Of a stretch of DNA of 64,000 nt, positions 22,091-30,951 are shown piece after piece. Origin of the DNA: Rathayibacter rhapontici. Lineage in GTDB: Bacteria > Actinomycetota > Actinomycetes > Actinomycetales > Microbacteriaceae. Where the stretch lies: contig NZ_MUKN01000005.1 in assembly GCF_001995175.1 (NCBI RefSeq), positions 1 to 64,000 on the forward strand. Direction: 5' to 3'. Positions within the stretch are counted from its first letter, which is position 1. The number at the start of each line of letters is the position of its first letter. Below the pieces are notes generated by a model that made no database searches, was not told where the DNA came from, and was given only the letters and a program-made list of their open reading frames with translations. The translations under genes were made by a program, and so were the position numbers.

Positions 22091-23092
22091 ATGAAGAAGC
22101 TCATCAACGACCCCAAGAACGTCGTCGCCGAGTCCGTGGCCGGCTTCGGCCTCGCCCACGCCGATCTCGTCCGGGTCGAGGCGGACCCGCTGTTCGTCGT
22201 GCGCGTGGACGCCCCGCGCTCGGGCAAGGTCGGGATCGTCAGCGGCGGAGGGAGCGGGCACGAGCCGCTCCACGCCGGATTCGTCGGCCATGGGATGCTC
22301 GACGCCGCGGTCCCCGGACCGGTGTTCACGTCGCCGACCCCTGACCCGATCGTCGCGGCGACGCAGGCCGTCGACGGCGGCGCGGGAGTGCTGCACCTCG
22401 TCAAGAACTACACGGGCGACGTCCTCAACTTCGAGACCGCGGCCGATCTCGCCGCGGCGGAGGGCATCGAGGTCCGCTCCGTCGTCATCGACGACGACGT
22501 CGCGGTGAAGGACTCGCTCTACACCGCCGGTCGGCGCGGAGTGGCGGGCACGGTCCTCGTCGAGAAGATCGCGGGCGCGGCCGCCGAGCGCGGCGACTCC
22601 CTCGACGCCGTCGCGGCGATCGCCGAGGCCGTGAACGCGAACGTCCGGTCGATGGGCGTCGCGCTGTCGCCGTCGATCGTGCCGCACGCAGGGGAGCCGA
22701 GCTTCGAGCTCGGCGAGGACGAGATCGAGATCGGCATCGGGATCCACGGCGAGCCCGGCCGCGAGAAGATCGCCCTCGAGCCGGCGGACAGGATCGTGGA
22801 CCGCATCCTCGGCCCGATCCTCGAGGACCTGCCGTTCTCCTCCGGCGACAGCGTGCTGCTCTTCGTCAACGGCATGGGCGGCACGCCCCTGGTCGAGCTC
22901 TACATCGCGTACCGCCGCGCCGCGGAGGTGCTCGCCGAGAAGGGCATCGAGGTGACCAGGAGCCTCGTCGGGAACTACGTCACGTCGCTCGAGATGCAGG
23001 GCCTCTCGCTGAGCGTGCTGAAGCTGGACGCGGCCACCACCGAGCTCTGGGACGCGCCGGTCGAGACCGCGGCGCTGCGCTGGGGACGCTGA
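22091..23092 (+). CDS. dhaK: Dihydroxyacetone kinase, DhaK (substrate-binding) subunit
   Basis: 333 residues. DhaK binds dihydroxyacetone covalently through a histidine and receives phosphate from DhaL. The Gly-rich substrate-binding motif [10 protein letters not shown] lies near residue 55. The active His is expected in GIGIHGEPG near residue 219. The C-terminal [12 protein letters not shown] motif is present. The ATG at 22091 has GGAGG 10 nt upstream. First of a dhaK-dhaL-dhaM operon; because all three subunits are present, the kinase should use PTS phosphate (phosphoenolpyruvate) rather than ATP. Confidence 0.95.
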   Translation: MKKLINDPKNVVAESVAGFGLAHADLVRVEADPLFVVRVDAPRSGKVGIVSGGGSGHEPLHAGFVGHGMLDAAVPGPVFTSPTPDPIVAATQAVDGGAGVLHLVKNYTGDVLNFETAADLAAAEGIEVRSVVIDDDVAVKDSLYTAGRRGVAGTVLVEKIAGAAAERGDSLDAVAAIAEAVNANVRSMGVALSPSIVPHAGEPSFELGEDEIEIGIGIHGEPGREKIALEPADRIVDRILGPILEDLPFSSGDSVLLFVNGMGGTPLVELYIAYRRAAEVLAEKGIEVTRSLVGNYVTSLEMQGLSLSVLKLDAATTELWDAPVETAALRWGR

Positions 23093-23160
23093 TCGACGGG
23101 GACGGCGCTTCCACCGCACACGACACGACGGCCGCGGGAGCGGTCTCAGGAGAGGGAACG

Positions 23161-23808
23161 ATGCAGGACGGACGGACGGCGCTCGACGCCGAGTGGGCAC
23201 TCGCGTGGGTGCGGGCGGCGGCGCAGTCGATCTCGGAGCACCGGGTCGAGCTGATCACGCTCGATCGGGCGATCGGGGACGGCGACCACGGCGAGAACAT
23301 GGACCGCGGCTTCCAGGCCGTCGTCGCGAAGCTCGACGCGACGAGCGGCTCCTCCACACCGGCGGAGGTGCTGAAGATCGTCGCGACGACGCTGATCTCG
23401 ACGGTCGGCGGTGCGTCGGGGCCGCTCTTCGGCACCGCGTTCCTCAAGGCCTCGGCCGCGGTCGCGGGGCAGGAGTCGCTCGACGGCCCGGCCGTGGTCG
23501 CTCTGCTCACCGCCGCTCGGGACGGCATCGTGCTGCGCGGCAAGGCCGAGGCGGGGGACAAGACGATGGTCGACGCGTGGATCCCTGCGGTCGAGGCCGC
23601 GCAGTCCGCGGTGTCCGCCGGAGCGGCTCCGGCCGAGGTGCTCGCCGCGGCGGCGGAGGCGGCGCAGACCGGGGCCGAGTCGACGGATCCGCTCGTCGCC
23701 CGCAAGGGCCGGGCCAGCTACCTCGGGGAGCGGGCCGTCGGCCATCGCGACCCGGGGAGCGTGTCGACCGTGCTGCTGCTGCGCGCGGCGGCCGAGGCGG
23801 CCGCGTGA
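23161..23808 (+). CDS. dhaL: Dihydroxyacetone kinase, DhaL (nucleotide-binding) subunit
   Basis: 215 residues. DhaL holds a permanently bound ADP that is rephosphorylated by DhaM and transfers phosphate to dihydroxyacetone on DhaK. The Mg-ADP motif [14 protein letters not shown] is at about residues 36-49; [22 protein letters not shown] and the C-terminal DPGS motif are typical. GAGAGG lies before the ATG. Its TGA overlaps the GTG of dhaM (GTGA). Confidence 0.95.
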   Translation: MQDGRTALDAEWALAWVRAAAQSISEHRVELITLDRAIGDGDHGENMDRGFQAVVAKLDATSGSSTPAEVLKIVATTLISTVGGASGPLFGTAFLKASAAVAGQESLDGPAVVALLTAARDGIVLRGKAEAGDKTMVDAWIPAVEAAQSAVSAGAAPAEVLAAAAEAAQTGAESTDPLVARKGRASYLGERAVGHRDPGSVSTVLLLRAAAEAAA

Positions 23809-24476
23809 GCGTCGGGCTGGTCCTCGTCTCGCACAGCGCCCGCCTCGCGGAGGGCCTGGCGGAGCTCGCGGCGCAGATGGCGCCGTCCGTCGCGCTCGTC
23901 GCCGCCGGCGGCACCGATGACGGCGGGATCGGCACCAGCTTCGACCGCATCACGGCCGCCCTCGGCGAGGCCGACTCGGGCGACGGCGCCGTGGTGCTCT
24001 GCGACCTGGGGTCGGCGATCATGACGGCCGAGACGGCGCTGGAGTTCCTCGACGACGACGCGCGGGGGCGCGTGCGCCTGGTCGACGCTCCGCTGGTCGA
24101 GGGCGCCGTCGCCGCGGCGGTCGCGGCCGAGACCGGAGCCCCGCTCGACGAGGTCGTCCGCGCCGCGGAGTCGGCTCGGGGAGCGGCAGCGCCCGCCCCC
24201 CAGGAGCCGCCCGCTGCGGCGGGGGTCCGTCGCAGCGTCGTGCTGATCAATCCCAACGGCCTGCACGCGCGACCCGCCGCCGAGTTCGTCAAGCTCGCGA
24301 CCGCGTTCGATGCGCGCATCGATGCGAACGGCAAGGACGCGACGAGCCTGCTCGGAGTGATGTCGCTGGGTCTGAACCGGGGCGACGAGGTCGTGATCTC
24401 GGCGACGGGCTCCGAGGCCGACGAGGCCGTCCGACGGCTCGGCGATCTCGTCGAGTCGGGCTTCGGCGAGGTCTGA
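23805..24476 (+). CDS. dhaM: DhaM phosphotransferase: EIIA-Dha domain fused to HPr
   Basis: 223 residues. The N-terminal EIIA-type domain (about 1-130) carries the phosphorylated His in VLVSHSARLAEG (His10) and a GGTDDGGIGTS motif. An Ala/Pro-rich linker follows. Residues from about 145 to the end are an HPr domain with the phosphocarrier motif NGLHARPA and the LLGVMSLGLNRGDEV region. No enzyme I domain is attached, so phosphate must come from a general enzyme I encoded elsewhere. The GTG start overlaps the dhaL stop. Confidence 0.93.
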   Translation: MSVGLVLVSHSARLAEGLAELAAQMAPSVALVAAGGTDDGGIGTSFDRITAALGEADSGDGAVVLCDLGSAIMTAETALEFLDDDARGRVRLVDAPLVEGAVAAAVAAETGAPLDEVVRAAESARGAAAPAPQEPPAAAGVRRSVVLINPNGLHARPAAEFVKLATAFDARIDANGKDATSLLGVMSLGLNRGDEVVISATGSEADEAVRRLGDLVESGFGEV

Positions 24477-24506
24477 GGCCCCGGCGCTCCGTCAGGCCAG
24501 GACTCC

Positions 24507-24512
24507 TAGGCT
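24507..24512 (+). promoter_or_regulatory. -10 box of the PAP2/DGK fusion gene, probably leaderless
   Basis: TAGGCT ends 6 nt before the ATG at 24519; no ribosome binding site fits in between. Confidence 0.6.
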
Positions 24513-24518
24513 GAGGCC

Positions 24519-26099
24519 ATGGCCCTGCGCGGAACACGACCCCCTCTCGTCCTGCTCCGCCGCCTCACCGGCCTCCCGCGGGCGGTGCGGCGGGCGGACG
24601 CCCGGGCGGCGCGGCGGCTGAACGCGCGACGCTCGCCGGTGCTCGTCGACGGGGCCCTGGTCGGACTCTCGCGAGCGGCCGACCACGGCGTGCTGTGGTT
24701 CGGGCTCGGAGCGCTGCTGCTCGCGGCCGGACGACCCAGGGAGGCCGCCAGAGGCGTCCTGTCGCTGCTCGCGGCCAGCGCCGCGGCGAACCTGATCGGC
24801 AAGCGCCTCTTCGGCGGAGTGCGACCGCTGGTCGTCGACGTGCCCGTCGGACGGCGGCTCGCCCGCGTGCCCACGTCCCCGTCCTTCCCGTCCGGTCATG
24901 CGGCGAGCGCCGCCGCCTTCGCCGCGGGGGTGGCCCTCGAGAACCCGAAGGTCGGAGCCGCGGTCGCTCCGCTGGCCGCCGCCGTGGCCTTCTCCCGACT
25001 GCACGTCGGCGTGCACTGGCTGTCGGACGTGCTCGGCGGTGCCGCGCTCGGCGCGACCGTCGCGACGCTGGGCCGGCTGCTGGTGCCGGCGACTCCGCGG
25101 CACGTGCCGGTCTCGGAGCGCGCGACCCTCCCTCCGGTCGGCGCCCGCCCGCTCGGCGACGGCTCCGCGCTGCTCGTGGTGCTGAACCCGGGTGCGGGTC
25201 GCGACTCGCACCGGCCCGATCCGGAGCCCCTGATCCTCGAGCGCTTCCCGGAGGCCCGCGTGCACCGCCTCGAGGACGGGGAGGAGCTCGTCGACGTCGT
25301 GCGGTCGGCGCGGGAGGGCGACTCTCCTCCCGAGGTGCTCGGCGTGTACGGCGGGGACGGGACGATGTCGGTCGGCGCCGCGCTCGCGCGGTCGGAGGGG
25401 ATGACGCTGCTCGTGCTGCCCGGCGGCACGATGAACCACTTCGCCAAGGCGCTGGGGCTGCTGACGATCGAGGACGCGCTCGACGCGGCCGCGCACGGTG
25501 AGCGGCGGGACGTGGACGTGGCGGAGGTCGTCGTCGGCGGCTCCGAGCCCGTGACGGTGCTCAACACGGTCTCGGTCGGCGTCTACCCCGAGTTCGTCGC
25601 CGCCCGGGAGAAGCACGAGAAGGTGCTCGGCAAGCCCGTCGCCGCGGTGCTCGCCGCCCTGCGGGTGGTGCGCGGCACCGACCCGTTCGAGTTGCGGCGC
25701 GACGGACGCAGCGAGCTCGTCTGGTCGTACTTCGTGGGCGTCAACCAGGAGCACCCGCGCACCGCGACGCCCCTCGCGCGCCGACGTCTCGACGACGGGC
25801 AGCTGGACGTGCGCATCCTGCACGCGGGGCGCCGGCCGCGCACCCGCGGGGCGATCTCGCTCGTGCTGGGCCGCGCGGCGACCCCGATCGTCGGTCGGGT
25901 GCCCGGCTGGCGGGCGCCGGTGGTGGAGTCCTCCTCGACGGACCGGCTGACGATCTCGGTGCGCCGACCGCACGGCGACGACCCGGGCTGGGCGCACGAC
26001 GGCGAGACCGAGGTGTTCGACGGCCGGCGCGACGGGTACGAGGAGGCGTCGGTGCGGATCGTGCGCCTCGCGCTCCGGGTCTACTGCGCGGCCGACTGA
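24519..26099 (+). CDS. PAP2 phosphatase / diacylglycerol kinase-type fusion protein
   Basis: 526 residues with two enzyme domains. The N-terminal PAP2 domain (about 40-195) has several membrane helices and the three phosphatase motifs KRLFGGVRP, PSGHAAS and SRLHVGVHWLSD. The C-terminal domain (about 215-526) is a lipid-kinase (DAGK/YegS-like) catalytic domain with VLNPGAGRDS, the nucleotide-binding GVYGGDGTMS and LPGGTMNHFAKALG. Together the two could remove phosphate from and add it to membrane lipids or lipid carriers; that joint function is inferred. Similar fusions occur in actinobacteria. Its 3' end overlaps the convergent permease gene by 19 bp. Confidence 0.9.
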   Translation: MALRGTRPPLVLLRRLTGLPRAVRRADARAARRLNARRSPVLVDGALVGLSRAADHGVLWFGLGALLLAAGRPREAARGVLSLLAASAAANLIGKRLFGGVRPLVVDVPVGRRLARVPTSPSFPSGHAASAAAFAAGVALENPKVGAAVAPLAAAVAFSRLHVGVHWLSDVLGGAALGATVATLGRLLVPATPRHVPVSERATLPPVGARPLGDGSALLVVLNPGAGRDSHRPDPEPLILERFPEARVHRLEDGEELVDVVRSAREGDSPPEVLGVYGGDGTMSVGAALARSEGMTLLVLPGGTMNHFAKALGLLTIEDALDAAAHGERRDVDVAEVVVGGSEPVTVLNTVSVGVYPEFVAAREKHEKVLGKPVAAVLAALRVVRGTDPFELRRDGRSELVWSYFVGVNQEHPRTATPLARRRLDDGQLDVRILHAGRRPRTRGAISLVLGRAATPIVGRVPGWRAPVVESSSTDRLTISVRRPHGDDPGWAHDGETEVFDGRRDGYEEASVRIVRLALRVYCAAD

Positions 26100-27166
26100 C
26101 GCGCCGGGCGCCGGCCCCGCGTCCCGCCTCCCGTCAGCGAGCGCAGCGCCGGGGCGATGCTCTCGCGCCGGAGCGCGGCGGTGGCGAGCAGGAGCGCCAG
26201 CAGGACGACTCCGCGCAGGAGGCCCTGCCAATAGAAGGAGAGCCCGATGAGCACCATGCCGTTGTTGAGGAGGCCGAAGATCAGCACTCCCACGGCGGTG
26301 CCCAGGATGTTCGGTCGGCCCAGTCTGCTGAGCGTCGCGCCGATGAAGACGGCGCCGATGGCGTCGAGCACGTAGGGCTGCCCGCCGGCGGGGGAGAAGC
26401 CGTAGCTGCGCGAGGCGAGCACCACTCCGCCGACCCCGGCGATCAGGGCCGCGACGACGTACGCGGAGGCGAGGACGAGGGAGGTCCGACGGCCGGCGAT
26501 GCGCGTCGCGGTGGGCTGCTCGCCCGTCGCGGTCAGCACGCGGCCCCAGCGCGTGCGGTCCAGCAGGAGCCAGACGGCGACCCCCAGCAGGACGGCGACG
26601 ACGACCGGCACCGGGACGCCGCCGAGAGTCGCGTTGCCGATCGCCGCGAAGTCGTCGGGAGTGCCCGTCCGGCGGAGGTACACCGGGGCGCCGCCGCCCG
26701 TCAGGAGCTGCTCGACGCTCGTGCCGATGAACCAGACGCTCAGCGTCGCGAGGAAGGCGCGGATGCGCAGCACGACGATCAGGACCGCGTTGACGAGTCC
26801 GGCGAGCGCGCCGAAGGCGAGTCCGATCGACACGGCGAACCAGCCCACGTAGCCGTCGGCGATGAGACCGGCGGCGCCGAGGGCGGCCAGATCGATCGCG
26901 ACCCCGATCGAGAGGTCGATGCCGCCGGTGCGGACGACGACGGTCATGGCGGTGGCGGCGATCAGGAGGATCGCACCGGCGCTGAGGACGCTGAGCAGGT
27001 TGCCCGCGGCGAAGTACCCGGGAGCGAGCGTGCCGAAGACCAGCAGGATCAGCGCGACGGTGCCGGGGGCGAGGACGCGCACCGCGAGAGCGCGTCGGCG
27101 CTCGGACCGGACCGCCGGATCGACGGCGGTGGGCGTGGCCGGCGGGGCCTGGGTGATCGTGCTCAT
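26081..27166 (-). CDS. CUT2-type ABC transporter permease
   Basis: 361 residues with about ten membrane helices; RbsC/YjfF-type permease of a high-affinity sugar-type importer. The family signature is seen in TGGIDLSIGVAIDLAALGAAG, and GVGGVVLASRSYGFSPAGGQPYVLDAIGAVFIGATLS with NILGTAVGVLIFGLLNNG near the C-terminus. The ATG (27166) overlaps the stop of the upstream permease as ATGA. It is the last gene of the four-gene minus-strand operon. The short hydrophilic N-terminus and Arg-rich C-terminus face the cytoplasm. Confidence 0.9.
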   Translation of the reverse strand: MSTITQAPPATPTAVDPAVRSERRRALAVRVLAPGTVALILLVFGTLAPGYFAAGNLLSVLSAGAILLIAATAMTVVVRTGGIDLSIGVAIDLAALGAAGLIADGYVGWFAVSIGLAFGALAGLVNAVLIVVLRIRAFLATLSVWFIGTSVEQLLTGGGAPVYLRRTGTPDDFAAIGNATLGGVPVPVVVAVLLGVAVWLLLDRTRWGRVLTATGEQPTATRIAGRRTSLVLASAYVVAALIAGVGGVVLASRSYGFSPAGGQPYVLDAIGAVFIGATLSRLGRPNILGTAVGVLIFGLLNNGMVLIGLSFYWQGLLRGVVLLALLLATAALRRESIAPALRSLTGGGTRGRRPARQSAAQ

Positions 27167-28164
27167 CGGCGGGCGCCTCGCTCTCGGACGGCCGCGAGGC
27201 CGAGGACCAGAAGGATCAGGATCCCCTTGATGGCGCCGACCCACTGGCTGCCGACCCCCAGGAGGGTGAAGCCGTTGCCGAGTGCGGCGACGAAGACCGC
27301 CGCGAGCAGCGTGCCTCCGATCGTCACGACGAGGCGACGGGAGAAGACGACCGAGAGGAACGCGGTGAGGATGATGTCGAGCAGGATCTGCGCGCCGATG
27401 CCGGGCACCGCGGCCGCGAGGCGCGCTGCGAGGAGGATGCCCGCGATGCCGGCGAGGAGCCCGGCGATCACGTAGCTGCCGCCGACGTAGCGCCAGACGG
27501 GGATGCCCGCGACGCTCGCCGCCGTGCGGTTCTGGCCGACGGCGTAGCTGCGCACGCCCCACGGCGTGCGGCCGACCAGCAGGCCGGTGAGCAGCGCGGT
27601 GGCGCCGAGCACGAGCACCGGGGCGGGGACGCCGAGGACGGTGCCCGAGCGCAGCCACGTGAAGAGCGGGTCCTCGAGCGGCACCTTCACGTTGTCGGTC
27701 GCGAGGAACACGGTGCTCGTGACGATGCCGGAGGTGGCGAGAGTGGCGAGCAGGGGGCGGAGCCCCAGCACCACGGCCGTGCCGTTGACGGCGCCGAAGC
27801 CGACGCTGACGAGCAGCGCGAGGGCGATCGCGGGGAGAGCCGACCAGCCGGACTGCACGGCGACGGCGGCGACGACTCCGGAGAGCCCGACCACGGGGCC
27901 GGAGGACAGGTCGATGCCGCCGGTGACGACGTCGTCGCCGCCGGTGATCACGACGATCGCGAGACCGAAGCCGGCGATCGCGGGCACGGCCGCCTGCAGG
28001 AGGATCGTCGCGGCGTTCCCGGGTGTCGCGAAGGACGGCGACGCGAGGGAGAAGAGGAGGATCTCGGCGGCGACGACGAGGTAGCCGATCACGGCGAGGG
28101 CGCCGAGGCCGCGCCGACGGGGCGCGGTCCCCGCGGGCGCGCGGGACGGGGCGAGGGCGGTCAT
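27163..28164 (-). CDS. CUT2-type ABC transporter permease
   Basis: 333 residues, about ten membrane helices, paralogous to the next gene in the operon. The signature GGIDLSSGPVVGLSGVVAAV and the GIGAQILLDIILTAFLSVVFSRR region, followed by GTLLAAVFVAALGNGFTLLGV, fit the RbsC-like family. Start and stop both overlap neighbouring genes by four bases. Two different permeases next to a single double-ATPase subunit imply a heterodimeric channel, as in AI-2 (LsrCD) and YtfT/YjfF importers. Confidence 0.9.
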   Translation of the reverse strand: MTALAPSRAPAGTAPRRRGLGALAVIGYLVVAAEILLFSLASPSFATPGNAATILLQAAVPAIAGFGLAIVVITGGDDVVTGGIDLSSGPVVGLSGVVAAVAVQSGWSALPAIALALLVSVGFGAVNGTAVVLGLRPLLATLATSGIVTSTVFLATDNVKVPLEDPLFTWLRSGTVLGVPAPVLVLGATALLTGLLVGRTPWGVRSYAVGQNRTAASVAGIPVWRYVGGSYVIAGLLAGIAGILLAARLAAAVPGIGAQILLDIILTAFLSVVFSRRLVVTIGGTLLAAVFVAALGNGFTLLGVGSQWVGAIKGILILLVLGLAAVRERGARR

Positions 28165-29699
28165 CGTGACTCCTGGGGGACGGGCGCGTCGTCGGCGCCG
28201 GAGGCGAGGGCGAGGATGCGGTCGCCGGTCGCGTCTCGGCGCGGGAGCTCGGCGCGGACGGCGCCGCGGTGCAGGACCACGACGCGGTCCGACAGCCCCA
28301 CGAGCTCCTCGAGGTCGAGACTCACCAGCAGGACGGCGGCACCGGAGTCGACCAGCGCCTCGATCCGCCGGTAGAGGGCCGTGCGCGCGCCGATGTCGAC
28401 CCCGGCGGTGGGGGAGTCCAGCACGAAGACGCGGGAACCCGCGGCGAGCCACCTGCCCAGTGCGATCTTCTGCTGGTTGCCGCCCGACAGGGTGCCGACG
28501 ACGGCGTCCGGATCGGCGGGGCGGATGTCGAGGGTGCGGATCCACTCCGCGGCGAGCGCCCGCTCGCGTCGGCGGTCGGACACGAAGCCCAGGCGCGAGA
28601 CGGCGCCCAGCGCAGCGAGGGAGAGGTTCTCGGCCACGGTGTGCCGGACGAGCACCCCGTCGCGGCGGCGGTCGCTGGGGACGTACGCGCCGCCGGCCGC
28701 CACGAAGGCGCGGGCGGAGGAGACGCGGCGGCCGGCGACCCGCACCCGGCCCCCGTGCGGAACGACACCGGCGACAGCGTCGGCGAGGATCTCGACGCCG
28801 GAACCGACGAGTCCCGTCACTCCGACCACCTCGCCGGGGCGGACGGCGAGCGAGAGCGGGTCGAGCCCGGGCGCCGAGAGCCCCTCGAGCTCGAGCAGGG
28901 CGGCGGCGTCGCGATCGACGACGCGCCCCGGTCCCTCGGCGAACTCCTCGACGTCGCGGCCGATCATCAGCCGCACCACGTCGTCCAGCTCGCCGGGCGC
29001 TCCGTGCAGGAGGACCTCGCCGGCGTTCGCGCCGTTGCGGAGGACCACGACCCGGGACGCGATGCGGCGCACCTCCTGCAGGTAGTGCGAGATGTAGACG
29101 ACGGCCGTGCCGCGGGCGGCCAGACGGCGCAGCGCCGAGAAGAGCATCTCGACCTCCTCCGCGGCCAGCGGCCCGGTCGGCTCGTCGAGGACCAGGACCC
29201 GCGGGTCGCTGGAGAGGGCCCGCGCCACCTGGACGAGCTGCTGCTCGGCCACGGTGAGGTCGTCGACCAGGGTGTCGCCGCGGAGGGCGAGTCCGACGCG
29301 CTCGAGCAGCTCGCGCTCGGCCCGCAGACGCAGGGCGCGCGGCGAGACGAGGCCGCGGCGCCCCTCCGACCGGCCGAGGAAGAGCTGCTCGGCGACGCTC
29401 AGCCGGCCCGCGACGTGGCGGTCCTGGTGCACCACCTGCACGCCGGCCCGCTCGGCGTCGCGCGGGCTCGCGATCGCGACGGGCGCGCCGTCGATCGCCA
29501 CGGATCCCGCGTCCGACGAGTACAGGCCGGTCAGGATCTTGATCAGCGTGCTCTTGCCCGCGCCGTTCTCGCCGACGAGCGCCACGATCTCGCCCGCCGC
29601 CAGCTCGAGTCCGACGTCGCGCAGGACCGGCACGCCCGCGAACGCCTTGCCGATGCCGCGCATCGACAGTGCCCGCGCGGACAGGAGCGGGTCAGCCAC
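28161..29699 (-). CDS. CUT2-type ABC transporter ATP-binding protein (two ATPase domains)
   Basis: 512 residues, RbsA/MglA-like. The first ATPase domain has Walker A GENGAGKSTL near residue 40, a signature region LTVAEQQLVQVARAL and Walker B VLVLDEPTGPLA. The second domain (about 270-500) has a degenerate Walker A (GLVGSGVEI lacks the GKS/T), a good signature LSGGNQQKIALGRWL and Walker B VFVLDSPTAGVD. A weak second domain is normal in this family. The GTG start overlaps the end of the substrate-binding protein gene by 8 bp. Confidence 0.92.
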   Translation of the reverse strand: MADPLLSARALSMRGIGKAFAGVPVLRDVGLELAAGEIVALVGENGAGKSTLIKILTGLYSSDAGSVAIDGAPVAIASPRDAERAGVQVVHQDRHVAGRLSVAEQLFLGRSEGRRGLVSPRALRLRAERELLERVGLALRGDTLVDDLTVAEQQLVQVARALSSDPRVLVLDEPTGPLAAEEVEMLFSALRRLAARGTAVVYISHYLQEVRRIASRVVVLRNGANAGEVLLHGAPGELDDVVRLMIGRDVEEFAEGPGRVVDRDAAALLELEGLSAPGLDPLSLAVRPGEVVGVTGLVGSGVEILADAVAGVVPHGGRVRVAGRRVSSARAFVAAGGAYVPSDRRRDGVLVRHTVAENLSLAALGAVSRLGFVSDRRRERALAAEWIRTLDIRPADPDAVVGTLSGGNQQKIALGRWLAAGSRVFVLDSPTAGVDIGARTALYRRIEALVDSGAAVLLVSLDLEELVGLSDRVVVLHRGAVRAELPRRDATGDRILALASGADDAPVPQESR

Positions 29700-30732
29700 C
29701 GAGACCGAGCTCCTGGATCGTGGCCGCCGCGTTCTCCTTCGTGATGAGCACGGGAGCGAAGTAGCTGGTCGTGGGGACGCTGTCCTCCTCGCCGCCGAGG
29801 AAGCGCGCGACGTTCTCGGCCGAGCCGCTGCCGATGGCCTCGGTCTGCTGGGCGACGGTGGCGGTGTAGGAGGAGGCCGGGTCCAGGATCAGGTCCAGCG
29901 CGCCCTGGTCCGCGTCCACTCCGTAGATCTTGATCTCGTCGCGTCCGGCGGCGTCGACCGCCTGCGCGGCGCCGATCTGCGGCGTGTCCCAGCACGACCA
30001 GATCGCCGAGATCTCCCCCTCGGGATAGCGGGAGAGCGCATCGGTGATCTGCTGCTTCGCGTCCTCGATCGTGCCCTCGTACTTGTCCTGCAGCTCGGGC
30101 TGGATGAGCGTGATGCCGGGGTAGACCTCGAGCACGAGAGCGAGCTCCTTGTAGCGGATGCGGCAGGGCGCTACTCCGGGGAAGCCGTTGAAGACGAGGA
30201 CCTGGCCCTGACCGCCGATGTCCTCCGCGATGGTGCGGGCGAGCGTGGAGCCGATCTGCCAGTTGTCGCTCGTCGCGTTGTTGATCGACAGGGGCGAGAC
30301 GTTGTCGATCGTGAACAGCGGGATGCCCGCGTCGTCGACCTCCTGCAGCGCCGGGGCGAGGGTGGTGGCGTCGCCGAGGATCACGATGATCGCGTCGGGC
30401 TCCTGCGCGACGAGGTTCTCGATGTCGCTGACGTGCTTGTCGTCCTTGGCCTCGGCCTGGGTGGCGACGACCTCGCCGCCGAGCGCCTCGATCCGGTCCT
30501 GGACGCTCTCGTACACGATGCGGCTGAAGTCGTGGACGATGTCCTTCGCCGCGACGCCGATGGTCTTCCCCTCGAGGCTCGGGACGTCGACGGCGGCGCT
30601 CGCCGCGGCCGGAGCGGCGTCGGCGGCCGAGTCGTCGGCGGCGGCCCCGGTCTTGAGGCTGCAGCCCGAGAGCACGAGCGCGGCGGCTCCGAGGAGCGCC
30701 ACGGAAGCGGTGAGGGTGCGGGTGGATCGCAT
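29692..30732 (-). CDS. CUT2-type ABC transporter substrate-binding lipoprotein
   Basis: 346 residues. A signal peptide with lipobox LSGC (Cys at about 23) anchors it outside the membrane. The mature part is a type I periplasmic-binding fold: SLEGKTIGVAAKDIVHDFSR, DAIIVILGDATTLAPAL, AGIPLFTIDN and IKIYGVDADQGALDL. These resemble sugar binders of the ribose/xylose type, but the ligand cannot be read from the sequence. First gene of the importer operon, divergent from two flavin monooxygenase-family genes across a 219-bp region with a strong palindrome. The start at 30732 gives a regular signal peptide; longer starts do not. Confidence 0.9.
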   Translation of the reverse strand: MRSTRTLTASVALLGAAALVLSGCSLKTGAAADDSAADAAPAAASAAVDVPSLEGKTIGVAAKDIVHDFSRIVYESVQDRIEALGGEVVATQAEAKDDKHVSDIENLVAQEPDAIIVILGDATTLAPALQEVDDAGIPLFTIDNVSPLSINNATSDNWQIGSTLARTIAEDIGGQGQVLVFNGFPGVAPCRIRYKELALVLEVYPGITLIQPELQDKYEGTIEDAKQQITDALSRYPEGEISAIWSCWDTPQIGAAQAVDAAGRDEIKIYGVDADQGALDLILDPASSYTATVAQQTEAIGSGSAENVARFLGGEEDSVPTTSYFAPVLITKENAAATIQELGLGG

Positions 30733-30830
30733 GGTCTGTCCTGATCGTCGGGCCGGGGCCGGGTCGTCGTGGGGAGTCGGCACCGATCGTGCTGGACGCG
30801 GACGCCCCGCGTCGCCCCGCCGCTTCACGG

Positions 30831-30857
30831 TTCGTCACACACGCGCCGTGTGACGAA
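30831..30857. promoter_or_regulatory. 27-bp perfect palindrome, probable operator
   Basis: TTCGTCACAC and GTGTGACGAA are perfect 10-bp arms separated by ACGCGCC. It lies in the divergent region, 98 bp before the substrate-binding protein start and 94 bp before the monooxygenase start. No regulator gene is adjacent, so the binding protein is unknown. Confidence 0.7.
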
Positions 30858-30951
30858 AGGTTGCGCCGCGCGGCGGAGTGCGTCGCGGGTCGGGGATACC
30901 GTCGAGCCCGCCGAGGCGCTGCCCGCGCCGCCCGCGACGAGAAGGATCCCC

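Noticed and set aside
30769..30951. Longer N-terminus of the LLM monooxygenase starting at 30769
   Set aside because: It would run through the palindromic control region and adds Arg/Pro-rich sequence unrelated to the family; ATG 30952 has a ribosome site.
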